A stretch of 64,000 nt of DNA from Nematostella vectensis (lineage: Eukaryota; Cnidaria; Anthozoa; Actiniaria; Edwardsiidae). The notes beneath the pieces were generated by a model. It searched no databases, had not been told where the DNA came from, and saw only the letters and a program-made list of their open reading frames with translations. The stretch spans positions 9,318,139-9,382,138 of the forward strand of contig NC_064039.1 of NCBI RefSeq assembly GCF_932526225.1. The letters run 5' to 3'. Each line of letters starts with the position of its first letter. Within the stretch, counting starts at the first letter, position 1. Of the stretch, positions 25,663 to 37,166 are shown one piece after another. Both the position numbers and the translations under genes were made by a program.

Positions 25663-26431
25663 AGAGAAAGAGGTTATTTTTGACATTCCAAGAATGAAGG
25701 GGATTTATTTGCACAGTTTGTTGCAATCTCTTTTATATTTGTGTTACACCTTCCATGATCTTAATGAAATTGGTACAAAAGCTAGTGATCTCATTAATCT
25801 CTGATTATTTCTTATCAAAAATAACATTACAAATAAGATAAATATGCTACCAGAAATTTATTTGGAGAGAAAAATCAAACTTCGATCTTTTCCCGGAGAA
25901 TTATGCGAGGATTTCCAAGGATTTTTATCCATCTCTGCACTGAGAAGGCAGGGTAACCGACCTATGAACCTTCTGTAAATTCCGTCATTTCCAGTAGAGG
26001 TTTTCTTCCTAGATATTTCATCTACTACTCTACTACATTGAAAAGAAAAATACTATCTCTAGAAATCTATATAGAAATTTTTGTACTTTTTCAGGAATCT
26101 TCTAAAATGTGATAAAATAAACTTCCATGGAAAATAGATCCATTAGTTACATTTTTCTCATTCCTCAAATTCTTATTGTTCTAAACCACGTCATCCGGTG
26201 AGTGTTTGTTGAGGGCCGGCTGGGTTGTAAAGCCTTGAAACAGCAAAACTCCGTCCGCTGACAACTCTTGCATTCATTCGTCCCTTTTTCAGATTCTTCG
26301 CCTTTTGGTTTACCACGCACAGGTCACTGCGTTCTTAAGGTGTGTACATGTCCTCAAGCGATGACACAATTGTGCACGTGAAAATGTGACTTGCGACATA
26401 ATCACGCACGTGATCAGTAAGTGATAGAAGT

Positions 26432-26680
26432 CACAGGCAGCCCAAGCTCATCATTATATGTTATTTGACGGTCCAAAATTCAAAATCTTCAAAATCACAG
26501 GTGGGGGAGAAATCTCAGCAACCCTGTGAAATCACTGCCGAGTGGCTTCAAACTCGGTCACGAGTAATAAATGACACAACATGTGAGTCATTGCGAGTCA
26601 TTTTATTCATAAATACACAATTTTGACGATTTTGAATTTTTCCGTCAAATTACATATAATGAGCTTGGGCTGCCTGTGTT
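26432..26680. mobile_element. Foldback MITE just 3' of the second K2P gene
   Basis: CACAGGCAGCCCAAGCTCAT at the left is matched by ATGAGCTTGGGCTGCCTGTG at the right, with about 60 bp of inverted repeat (inner part TTATATGT, TTTGACGG). It lies 125 bp beyond the K2P stop codon and carries a minus-strand AATAAA (26607-26602) that could serve as that gene's polyadenylation signal. Confidence 0.8.
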
Positions 26681-26804
26681 GAAGTTAGAGCTTTCTGCAG
26701 CGAATGGAACTCGCCGCGAGGGGCATAGACTTGTGCGCGTGATCAGAATGTGACCATCAAGACGATAATGTATTGAAACAGAGCGGGAAGCGGCCTCAAG
26801 GGCG

Positions 26805-29539
26805 TCACTCTGCACTGGTAGGCTCATGGTTTACAGCTACCCTCTCTTCTTCCTCGTCAGAAGTAGTGCTGTACAAAGCTTGAAAGCCTAAGATCGTGTG
26901 GTCCTCCATGATTTTACGTATAGATAACAAAACGCTCGTGGTCACTGCGAGCCCAAACGAAAACAAGAACATGCAAAATAGGACAAAAAGGCTAATCCTA
27001 AAAGAGGACTTCTCGATGTCTTTATGATCCACGTTGGGATGCAGAGGTACATAGTCCCCGAATCCTATAGTAGTCAGACTAATAAACGCAAAATAAAAAC
27101 CTTCAAAGAAAGTCCAATTCTCACTAAAGATTCCTACTATGGCAACGATTACCATGACGACGAAACTTAAGCCAATGGCAGCGAGGAGACAGAAAAAATT
27201 AAAGCTCTTGCTTTGCGTGTTGCAACAGGAACTGGAGAATCCCTGGAGAAAAGAAGAGATGTGTTCTACAATTTTCTTCCCAAGTGAGGTTAGCATTAAC
27301 CACGTGATCGGAATGCCAAATAAGGCATATAACATGCAGAAGATTCGTCCGAAGAACGTCTCAGGAGAGAGGTGGCCATATCCTGTAAGAGAGAAAAAGT
27401 TAATATAGTTTGTAAGCGCTTACTCGCATTTTATTTTATTTGAATAGTCACTCGTATACACTGTTTTTCTCTTGTTTCATGTCAAAGTCCATGTTAATGA
27501 TACGAGACCAACAAGTATTATAATTGCGTCAAATCAAAAAGATACAAAAGGATACAACCAAAGTGTTATATGTGCTCTTAAAGGGGTGGTGGTCAGCTTG
27601 TTACAAGCATGATTTATAGGGACGGATAACAAGAGCGTGCGGCGGTCACTTTGTTCCACATATTTCACTGATAGTCAATGTTGTATGCATGTTTTCGGTC
27701 ATAGAGTAAAGGCATTGTCGTCAAATTTAGTATCGACAGTAGAAACTCAGATATGAGTTCTGAACCACAGAGATAAACTCAGTGTATGCGCAGAGTCGGG
27801 AAATCAAAAATTGTTTTCTTTAAAAAGTTCCAAACCCTGGGTCCGTCAAGGTTAAAAGACTTAGAGAAACCACCGCGAGAGGATACGACCTTTTTATCAG
27901 AGGAAAATCCAATTTTCGAGAGCGAATTCTAGTATAAGATGCACTGTTGATCCGTCAAATAGCCGCATTTCATGCCTTAAAGTCTTATTGTTATAATAGC
28001 ATTAGTGAGACAAGCTGTTTGCATGTGCTTCTATGGTATTATGGCGACATAATGCGATCGCATTTGAACAGGCGTGGTTCGGTTTACGCAAGACGATAGG
28101 GCTTTTCTTCTAGCAAACGAAACACTTTCATAACCAAACAATGAGCTTTTTTCATGTGGCTGTAAAACCACTATCAAAATATAAAGATTCTGACTTTTTA
28201 ATTTCCGAATAGCTTCTTGTCCCATTCAAAATGATAATAATAATAATATAACAACAGTATTAACCATTTATTTTAATGCTTAAAGTAAAATACGCAATCA
28301 AATGGTCTGAAATAAATGGTTGAATATCTTTTATGTCGAGAGCGTTTTGATTTATACACCATTTTAAAACACTTTGTTATGTTCACAAATACAGTTCCAT
28401 TGGATTTTTGAATTTTGAAACGGAAAAAAAAAATACCAGATAGCGCAAACCTGGAAAGGTCGGTGTCTATTTGATGATGAATATATAATATTTCGAGGTT
28501 TAGTGAGATAAATGGTTGACACTGATATAAATCTCCGTACCTAATTACCTTAAATATTCCATTTTTGACTAACATTCACTGTTATATGAGAGACTTAATG
28601 ACTAAAAAAATGCTCCCGAAAATATCAGACTAAAGCGAAGACCAATTTTGAGTGACAACCAAGATTGGGTTTTCTCGCGACATTTTAAACAAAAGAAAGA
28701 AAGAAATAAGGTTTTAATTATCTTTGCGACGGCCATGATAACATGATAGCCATAGACAAATGATGTAACAAAGAGAAAATAATAACAAATTACAAAAACA
28801 TCAATGAATAAAAATTGCTTTGAAACACTAACTGATAGCAAAACATGTGTTTTTAGAAAATAAAAGTTGCACTCGTAAGAAAGATGCACTTGTATTTGCC
28901 ATTGATTGTTTGTGTGAGAATTAATAAGATCGCTCTTCGGTTCTTGAGATAAGGTGCGCGTGTATTGAAAGCTGTTAAGAGTGTAAAGGTACAGTACAAG
29001 TTCTTGATATTTCACTGTTGTTTCTTGATATTTCACTCGCTCTTCGGTTCTTGAGATAAGGTGCGCGTGTACTGAAAGCTGTTAAGAGTGTAAAGGTACA
29101 GTACAAGTTCTTGATATTTCACTGTTGTTTCTTGATATTTCACTGTTGTACGCGTTGGCGCTGTAATAAGCCACCCGTCGAGTTTAACAGAATATACCCT
29201 GTTCAAACAATAAACATGCCCGTTGTACCTACCAATAGTTGTTATGACAGTACCGCTGAAAAACAGCGAGCCGGTATAACTCCATTTCTCTAGCCAATCC
29301 TGTGTAAGGCCGAAGCTCGCTGCCTTCTGAACCACATCGACAAACTCCTTCATTTCTTTTCGACTAATGTTAAACTTGTGCCGTATTCTTTGAATATCCT
29401 TCTGTACTTGCTCTCTTTCCTTCTTCTCGTGGCCAGATTCTAAAAAGCGAAAAACTACCATTCCCATTACGAGATAAAGTATAAAAAAGAAACTCCGTAT
29501 TAAAAGGCGTTTAGTTTCTCGGTGTATTTTCTCGGCCAT
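26805..29539 (-). CDS. Two-pore-domain potassium channel (K2P), copy B
   Basis: Two exons, 29539-29233 and 27382-26805 (TGA), give 294 residues. TM1 is followed by a charged cap region with the sequon NIS. Pore 1 has TTIGYG at 100-105, pore 2 TTIGFGD at 206-212, with four predicted TM segments and an acidic C-terminus (DEEEE). The intron splits the first-filter glycine in phase 1, as in copy A, and many positions match copy A (GRIFCMLYALFGIP against GRVFCIFYALVGIP), so the pair arose by tandem duplication. ATG at 29539 (CTCATGG) is chosen; the codon seven positions upstream is GTG. Expected role: background K+ conductance at the plasma membrane. Confidence 0.93.
28931..29146. repeat. Two tandem 108-bp repeats in the K2P copy B intron
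   Basis: The unit begins CGCTCTTCGGTTCTTGAGAT and is present twice, with only a few differences. Each unit itself contains a short duplication, TTCTTGATATTTCACT. The array starts about 90 nt inside the intron from its donor. The unit length, a multiple of 3, creates duplicated open frames that are not coding. Confidence 0.9.
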
Positions 29540-30322
29540 GAGGAAGTCAGAGGTATTCACTTCACATGTTACAAACCACCGTTAAAATACCATCCCTTCG
29601 TCTTTTGTCTCACGGCAACAAGTTCTGAAGGCGCGAAAAGCGAGACGTTTTAGCCAATCAGAAAGTTCCTTGTGGGTAGATGTGTTTGCTACCCACGAAC
29701 AGCTTCACAATGCAGACGAGAGCGCCGTGGTAGCTTATGTAAATCAAAGGGACAATGCCTAACACGAACAGATTAAAGAAGAGGATTAGATTATGTCGAC
29801 ATACGGTCAAAACCCTTGAAATTTTCGGTCAATCGTTTTCTTCTTTTATTCATTTTCTTGAGACACAGATGATCGTTTCTTTAAAAATATATCAATCAAG
29901 TTATTAATTAAGATTATTGCCTTCTGAGAAGAAAACGAAATCCCTCCACCCCCCCAAAAAAAGTTAATCTCATTGTTCTTTTGCGATTTTCCTCGTCTAC
30001 ATTAGGTAGATTTTAGACCTCATTTTAAGTTATGACACATTAACGTTTATGTACCTCTTTTTCGCAAAACTAAAATATCTCAATAACATGCAAATCAAAT
30101 AAATTAAGAGTGACGTATGAAATGATATTAATAACTGCTTTGACATATCAGTTGTTTTATTCCCAATAAGATTTACTAGGACTGAGAGCACAGAAAAACC
30201 TGTGCGCGCGTGGGTTTTAAGAAACCAAAGTATTCACCTGACTACTTCACATATTACCAAAATGAGATACAGACAAAGCTGATAATATCGTGACTTGAGC
30301 GGAATCACCAGACAGCGAGCGA
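29540..30322. other. Interval between K2P copy B and the vWA-EGF gene
   Basis: It presumably holds the K2P promoter (29540 upward) and the 3' end of the vWA-EGF gene. A minus-strand AATAAA lies at 30161-30156. Nothing else was recognised. Confidence 0.5.
30156..30161 (-). promoter_or_regulatory. Candidate polyadenylation signal of the vWA-EGF gene
   Basis: AATAAA on the minus strand, 162 nt beyond the stop codon at 30323. Position and motif fit; no transcript evidence is available. Confidence 0.4.
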
Positions 30323-33300
30323 TTAGCACAAGTTTTTGATAAGCCTTGCGACGCGCTCGGGATCAAGATTATAGATATCCCGGATGGTGATGACGTTGTT
30401 CTTTTCTCCCATGGCGAGCTTTACCATCTCGTTGTAATCAACAGAAGGCCCGAACCCAACCGCTACGGTACGTACGCCAAGGGCCTACAATAGGCGACAG
30501 AATAAGTATTGTGTATCGAAAAAAATAAATGATAGCGGTAAGAAATAAAGGAAACAATCAAATGAATATATTTGTGGAGCTTATAATCTCATTGTACCAA
30601 CGGCGTAACCAGGATTTTTAAAAGGAGGGAGCCCAAAAGGGACTTTCAAGGCATTTTCTCCTGTATTTTAGATTATGTCTCATACATTTACTGTATTTTT
30701 GGCTGGTAAAAGGGGGCCCTAGGCCACCCCCCTGGCTACGCCCCTGTGCACCGAGAATGCTGGATTGAGAGGGCGCAGATGCAACGCGCTCGAGTCGAAG
30801 GCATAGAAGGCGCATAAGTCAGCCGCCATGCGACTCACGTCTGACCACGAACACGGATCGACATTTTTGTTGCTTTTTGTATTGACCCCGACACAGTCCG
30901 ATGCCTTTTCGGAAAGTGCCGGACTCCTTCCCGCAACAGTACCGAGTCTTCCCCGATGTACTAGAAGTACCCGAGGATTCCCTCTAACAACAGTACCGAG
31001 TCCTCCCCGATGTACTACAAGTACCCGAGGATTCCCTGTAACAACAGTACCGAGTCCTCCCCGATGTTCTAGAAGTACCCGAGGATTCCCTGTAACAACA
31101 GTACCGAGTCCTCCCCGATGTTCTAGAAGTACCCGAGGATTCCCTCTAACAACAGTACCGAGTCCTCCCCGATGTACTAGAAGTACCCGAGGATTCCCTG
31201 TAACAACAGTACCGAGTCCTCCCCGATGTTCTAGAAGTACCCGAGGAATCCCTGTAACAACTGTACCGAGTCCTCCCCAAGACACGAGAGGTACCCGAGG
31301 CGACACAGATGCTTCCCCGAAATCGTATCGATTTCTTTCCGAGACAGATAAAAATCCTACCTTGAGTGGCTTCAGCACTTTATCATAAGGCTCGCTACCC
31401 GCCCCAGTCTTCCCATCCGTGAACAACAAAAGCACATTCGGGATCCCCTGTCGATCGCCCGCTGCTTGAGTGAACAGCTTCTGACCAGCAAGCCTCAGAG
31501 CACGGTCGGTACGCGTGTCGCCATCAGGAAACACGATAGAGAGAAACCGCAGCTTCAGACCAATAGGGGTGTACATGTTGCGGTCATTGAAGTCAAAGGA
31601 CAGGCGAGGGTTGTCACTGTAGTAGATGAAGCCCACGTGAGTCCCCTTGGCAGACACGCGTAGCTTGTCCACGAATTTTAGCTGAGTTAAACAATGTCCT
31701 ATTAGGAGGGTTTGTACTTCCTAGACTATCTCCTTTATCCTTAGATTGTCGCTGTGTGGTGGATGATACCCGAGTCAGTACCCTTCGGCTGGCACTTTAA
31801 AGCTGATAAAAAGTCATGATAAATTGATCATCATAGAATAACGTTTTAAAAAAGTGTTCTCTTCTAATCAAGGTTGGCTAAACCGTCTTTGCATATGCAT
31901 TGCAGCGTTAATTTCTTCTAGTTAGTTGAAATTAGTTGTTTCTAAAATCGTTGAAGAACTATACTTTTCAAGGAAAAAGGGCACAGTGGGGCGTATTACG
32001 AAGGCCCGTCGTACGCAAGGGGGGGTGGTGCAGGTGGGGGGGGGGACTTCAGGTGGGGTGGTGGTGCAGGTGGGGGGGGGCTGCAGGTGGGGGGGGGGGG
32101 TGGTGCAGGTGGGGGGGGCTGCAGATGGGGGGGGGGGTGGTGCAGGTGGTACGCACTTCTTCAAAACTAGCCATATAGCTACAAAGTACGATGATAGACA
32201 ATTCATTATGAAAATAGGAATATAATTGAAAACCAATTGTTAATTTTTTTTAATACGAATATATTTGGAGCAATGCCCGTGAATCAAACATGAAAAGGTG
32301 TCAAATAAAATAATTGAAATTGAAATTGAAAAAAACGGCGGAAAGTCCACTTCGAGTTAACAATATACGTGCTTTTTGTAGACAAAACTATAATAACGAA
32401 GCGACGAATTAGATAAAAAGAGTGATTTTAGATCACTCTAGTATGTCAAAAATCTAAAAGTCAAACGTCTTGTGGAAATACTAATACTACAATCGCACCA
32501 AAAAATCCCTTTTTATTCTTTCGGGGTGGTCAGATTTTTATAAGAAAACTCACCCCCTCCACCCCCCCCCCCCCCCCCCCCCCCCTCCCCTTTCCAGGTC
32601 CACTTTTTTTTTCGCACCTGCGTATCAGTAAAACTCTTTCTTTTTTAAAAAAATATGATATAGAAAACATTTTGATCCAAAAATCAAAAAAAGCAGTTTG
32701 GTATTGAAGTGCCAATAAAACAAAACTGCGTGATAATAAAACTTACCAGAAAAAGCTTGGTATTGATGAAATCATCATTGCCGACACTTCCTGACCCATC
32801 CATGAGGATTGCAAGGTCTATCACATCTATGCGACACACTACGCAACAAAAGTGTAAGCATTAACGTGTAAGCCATGTGTCGGGAAGGTGTGTGTGTGTG
32901 TGGCGGGGAAGGAGGAATGGATTGAAAATAATTCATTTAAGGACTGACCATTTGTTATTTGACGATGGAAGTGGTTGATTCCCCCCCCCCCCCCCAACAA
33001 AAAAAATAGAGAGCAAGGCGCGAGACCTTTGTGTCGCATGGATGTGACCTTTAAAAAACATAGTGCAAGCAAAAACTGACAGAAAAAATTGCCACATCAT
33101 TCGGTAAAGAAAGTATCGAGAGAAAAAATAGCCACTCTTCCCCCGTGAAATATCAAATGGTCCCTTAGATATAGGGTTTTGAGGCTGTGTGTTTACCTAA
33201 ACTTTAATTTCATAAAAAGAAACAACAAGATTCCCTGCATGATATCTACTGAAAATGTTTTCTTTGCCATACACTTGATGGAATAGACTGGAAGATTTTG

Positions 33301-36300
33301 CGTTGTTTTGTTACAGACAAAATGTTATATATTTTTTCTAAGAACAATCGTCTTAAGTGCCCCTTAAACGACATTGTCTTTTTTGGAGATGTGGGCAACG
33401 TACCTGATTGGCAGTTGGTCCCTGTGAAACCGGGTGCGCAGGTGCAAGTGTATCCGGCCGCATGGTTAGAGCACGTGCCACCGTTTGCGCATGGACTGGA
33501 ACTACACGCGGTGGTGTCTGTATCATAAAAATCAATAAGAATGACACGCCAAACATCATTAGCTTGCCTCGACCAGGAATTTCACATATCACAAGGTCTC
33601 ACAATCAGGGAATGAGTAACATGATAGTGGTAAGAAACAAAGGCAGTTGCCTATTACAGAGGTGCAAGATACAGAGCAGCTAGCAGACTCTGAGTCGCAT
33701 CTAGACTCAGAGCCGTACCAAGCCTTTAAATATTTATGTTTTAGTTAAGGATGTGACTGATAGAACTGGAGTTTAGTTAGATTCAAAGAGTAGCGCGAAA
33801 GCTCAGCGGCATGAGTTTTTCTTCCAAGACAAGCGCGTCAGGGTTCGAGATCTTATGAGAGATATAAAAGATTGGACTCTCAACTGAAAAGTTTTTATCC
33901 AGACGAATTCCGCTGGAAGCTACAATTCTGGATGAAGTTGGCGCTCTTTGCTTTCCTTTTATTTATTTCCTTGATAACCAAACACTGCCAGTGCAACTGC
34001 ACACTTATTCTGGATGTTACTCACCGGTTTGGCAGTTATTGCCAAGGTAACCAGGCCGGCACTGGCACGTAAAGCTGCCATACGTATTGATGCACGTGCC
34101 CCCATTAAGACAAGGACTGTTGATCCAACACTCGTTCACGTCTAGTGAAGAAACATTCGAGCTTCAGGCAATAGAAATTCCCGATACGGGCACGATCAGA
34201 CTTCACCGGTAGCCGTACCCGTGGCTGGATACCAGTGGGGAAAATACACCCTTTACAGCGGCGTAGCCAGGTTTTTTTAACAGGAGGGGGCTAATTTACT
34301 CTTGTATTTTAGATAATGTCTCATACATTAACTGTATTTTTGGCAACTACAAGGGGGGCCCGGGCCCCCTGGGCCACCCCCCTAGCTACGCCCCTGATTT
34401 ACTTGAAGATAGTTGAGTGATTTTTTATATACTAAAAGAAGCAGCTGGAGTATCAACCGTCGATTTTTTTAAGTCCCGAAGGCATTTTTTGTGCTTGTTT
34501 ACTATATTTAGGTAAAATATAAAAGAAAAGGTTTGTATTCTACTTTTATCTAGGTTCAGCTAGCAAGCAACCTTTTAAATCAAACTGTAAAAGACTTGAG
34601 TTGGATAAAAAAGATGGTCCCACCCATAGAAGTCCTCAAACTACTATACGTCTCAGGTAAATGCTGCCTCTTAAGTTTTTAAATTATATAGAGGCAGAAT
34701 TCACAATCCAAAGGTGTTATTATTGATCAATGATGAATGTTGCGATTTCAGGTGTACCCTGATCACAGCGATGGCCTGTGAATCCCCCAGGGCACGCGCA
34801 CGTAACACCAGAGGCAGTCGAGGTACATATGGCGCCATTTTTGCACGGGTTTGGTACACACGGATCTACGACTAAAAGATAATAATGGATTAATATGATT
34901 TTATCCAACTCTTCTGAGATGTCAGCCGTTGATTTTGAAATGAACTGAAAAACTTTTATTGAGCTACATTTATGCCTTCTCTTTATCTTTCTCATATTTA
35001 TAAAAGAAAAAGCTATATTTATAAAACATTTGTCGAAAAACCTAATTTAGTTATCCTTACTTAGAACAATACTACACGTAATAACACATCATCACTCGTT
35101 ATCTCTAATAACAGGAGCGGATCTAGCTTTTCGCTAAAGGGGGGGGTTGGCTCAGTGACAAAGGGGGTAGGGGAGAATTTTGGAGGGTTAAACCCCCTAA
35201 ACCCTCCCAACAAAGAACACGTATTCCACTCACCAGTTTCGCATGTCTTCCCAGTATAACCCGACGTGCAAGTGCATACAAAACCGCTGGTAAATGCTGA
35301 ACATTGTCCGACATTTTTGCACGGGTTTGGCTTGCAGGGATCTGTCAGGAGACAATCATATAAAAAAATATTCCAAACTGCTATTGTAACAGAGAAATCG
35401 AAAAAAAAAGGTTGACGAGTTAAGCTTGAAATAAGCTATAATAACAGTTTGATTACAAATATATAAAGAAATGAAAGGACTATCCGAAAATAGCCATGTG
35501 ACGGCTCTTCTTAGTCTTCTTTTCGAATTAGTACAAAGCCCGCCTTTTAGCGCCTCCTCTTTTTAAGTTTATCATGAGTATAGTTTTCGATTCGAAAATT
35601 TGAAATAAAGTCATAACAACACATGCAATGGAAGATGTATATTAATCAGTGTAATGAATGTCGCACATAAACATATCCATGCACTTTTCTGCACACCTGT
35701 TTGATCTAGTTCGTAGACGTAATTTACGTTGGCATCGCCCATACATTCCCGTGGATCATTGCGGTCGCACGTTGGTGGTCTGGCCAGTTCCAAGTAACAC
35801 TCGCTCGAGACCCCCTCGACCTTGTAGTCACCAGTCCCACTCCAACACTCTCCAAAATTTTGAAAAGCAAACACGGTGTAGTTGTGCTCTCTCGCTTTCT
35901 TGGCACAACGGCATGCCAAACTGGAATGCAATAGCAACAAGGAGAGTGTTTGACATCAAGACATACAGTATATCTACTATTGCCAAAGCCTTAACGCAAG
36001 GTAAACCTAGCTATGAAAAGCGACGGCTGCTGCCTGTGGCAAATGAAACGGGCCCGTAGTCTGGGTTTGGGAGAGGGGGCGAAAGGGGGGGGGGGGAGCT
36101 CTCAAGTTGCACTCGCCTTGGCTTAAGTCGTTCATCTAAATAAACAAACTGGGTGGAGAGGGGGTGGGGGATTATTAAATAAGGGGGGATTATTAAATAA
36201 GGATTATGACAGGTTTAGTTGATTACCTGAGTAGTCAAGAGGAAACGATAAGTATGTAACAGGCTCAGTTTGACGCCAAAATGGTTGGTGGGAGGGGCAA

Positions 36301-37166
36301 AACTGACGTAAGTTTGCCCTCTCACCATAACCAACCTTTTATTATATTGATGACTATGAGTAGCCAATAACCTACTAATCTATTGGCGAATATTGAATTA
36401 ACTCCAGTTAAATCTGTAGTGGTCATGTTTTTGCACCAGAAAAAGAGTGTGAATGCATGAAAACTGGTCCCGGGAAACAACCTACCCTCTACAATAAAAG
36501 ATTAAAATCTCGTAGCCCATTCGAACGCTAATTAATAAGATCCATTGCGGGTTCATAGCTCACCTGTGCAGAGATTCGTGCCATTTTTTCCACACGATCA
36601 GGTGACCGCTCGAGGCATCCCTGTCATTCACCAGCAATTGGTCCAAGAGTTTGGTACTGGATTTGAAGCAGCCTACTTTAGTGAATGTCCTTTTACACGT
36701 CACGAACGTACCTACAATGCAAATACTGCGTTTGGAACAAGCGAATGGCATATGACGGAAAGAACTTGTATATGCTTGAATAGAAAGCGTATGCGAACAA
36801 TACGACTCGATAAATATTCACTCTTATGTGTGGGAAAGATACCTGCACCCACTGCCGACACAAAATATATTAATGCAGGGTTACTGAATTATTGCCAAAT
36901 ATCCTCTTTCTGTTTGTCGTAATTTTTTTTTTCCAAACCAAATATGAGGTAGACTTTTCTCTCTGGTTTGGCTGGGAGTCATAGCGCTTTTTCAGTCATC
37001 TGTTCCATCATTTCGAGCTATTTGGTGTGGGAATATCTATAGAGGGGCGTTACTCATATAACTTTCACTGCATGGATCTGGTACTTGCCCTGGTAGTATA
37101 CACACCTGATGCCAAGGGAAAAAGTATAACTGCCGCTAAAACAAGGGTTAGAAGTTGTTGAGCCAT
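30323..37166 (-). CDS. Secreted protein: Cys-rich domain, four EGF, von Willebrand A
   Basis: Ten exons close in phase into 484 residues: 37166-37106, 36711-36564, 35920-35697, 35341-35234, 34865-34758, 34141-34025, 33517-33404, 32838-32747, 31681-31361, 30484-30323. Residues 1-20 are a signal peptide ([20 protein letters not shown]). Residues 21-144 form a domain with VGCF, NDRD and ACRCAKKA motifs and FGECWSG. Four EGF modules follow (145-293), each a phase 1-1 exon; the third (DVNEC) is of the calcium-binding type. The vWA domain spans about 294-484 with MIDAS residues D307, S309, S311, T near 380 and D near 413. It has no TM segment, so it is probably extracellular or matrix. MIDAS suggests metal-dependent ligand binding; the partner is unknown. 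Confidence 0.92.
30596..30747. mobile_element. MITE, family A, in the last intron of the vWA-EGF gene
   Basis: Ends GGCGTAACCAGGATTTTT and CCTGGCTACGCCCCTG, with the internal core TATTTTAGATTATGTCTC. It matches 16206-16381 in reverse. Confidence 0.8.
30939..31316. repeat. 54-bp tandem array (seven copies) in the last vWA-EGF intron
   Basis: GTACCGAGTC recurs at 30939, 30993, 31047, 31101, 31155, 31209 and 31263, an exact 54-bp period with few substitutions. The reading frame of the preceding vWA exon stays open through the donor and the whole array, which would give an 18-residue repeat with the core [15 protein letters not shown]. The antisense frame is also open. Confidence 0.95.
32330..32640. 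mobile_element. Diverged MITE, family B
   Basis: Shares GTGCTTTTTGTAGACAAAAC, AGATCACTCTAGTATGT and a long poly-C tract with the copies at 16898-17226 and 24955-25276. It lies in an intron of the vWA-EGF gene. G-rich repeats (32015-32150, core GGTGGTGCAGGTGG) lie just before it. Confidence 0.65.
34256..34396. mobile_element. MITE, family A, in a vWA-EGF intron
   Basis: Starts GCGGCGTAGCCAGG and ends CCTAGCTACGCCCCTG, with the core TATTTTAGATAATGTCTC. It sits between the third and second EGF exons. Confidence 0.8.

Larger units (their letters stand above)
23225..26804. other. Interval between the two K2P genes
   Basis: No gene could be supported. It contains a family B MITE (24955-25276), a related element (25456-25662) and a foldback MITE (26432-26680). 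A 94-codon frame at 23535-23251 immediately upstream of K2P copy A has no recognisable domain; part of it may be 5' leader. The rest is AT-rich and featureless. Confidence 0.55.

Noticed and set aside
30740-30880. Additional exon ([18 protein letters not shown]) between the last two vWA exons
   Set aside because: Joining 31361 directly to 30484 restores a canonical vWA sequence ([15 protein letters not shown]) in phase; the extra segment would disrupt the fold.
30828-31388. 186-codon plus-strand frame with an 18-residue repeat
   Set aside because: It is the antisense of the 54-bp array in a vWA-EGF intron; no start context, domain or splice logic.
31922-32236. Gly/Val-rich and Pro/Thr-rich frames
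   Set aside because: They translate a G-homopolymer-rich repeat in a vWA-EGF intron.
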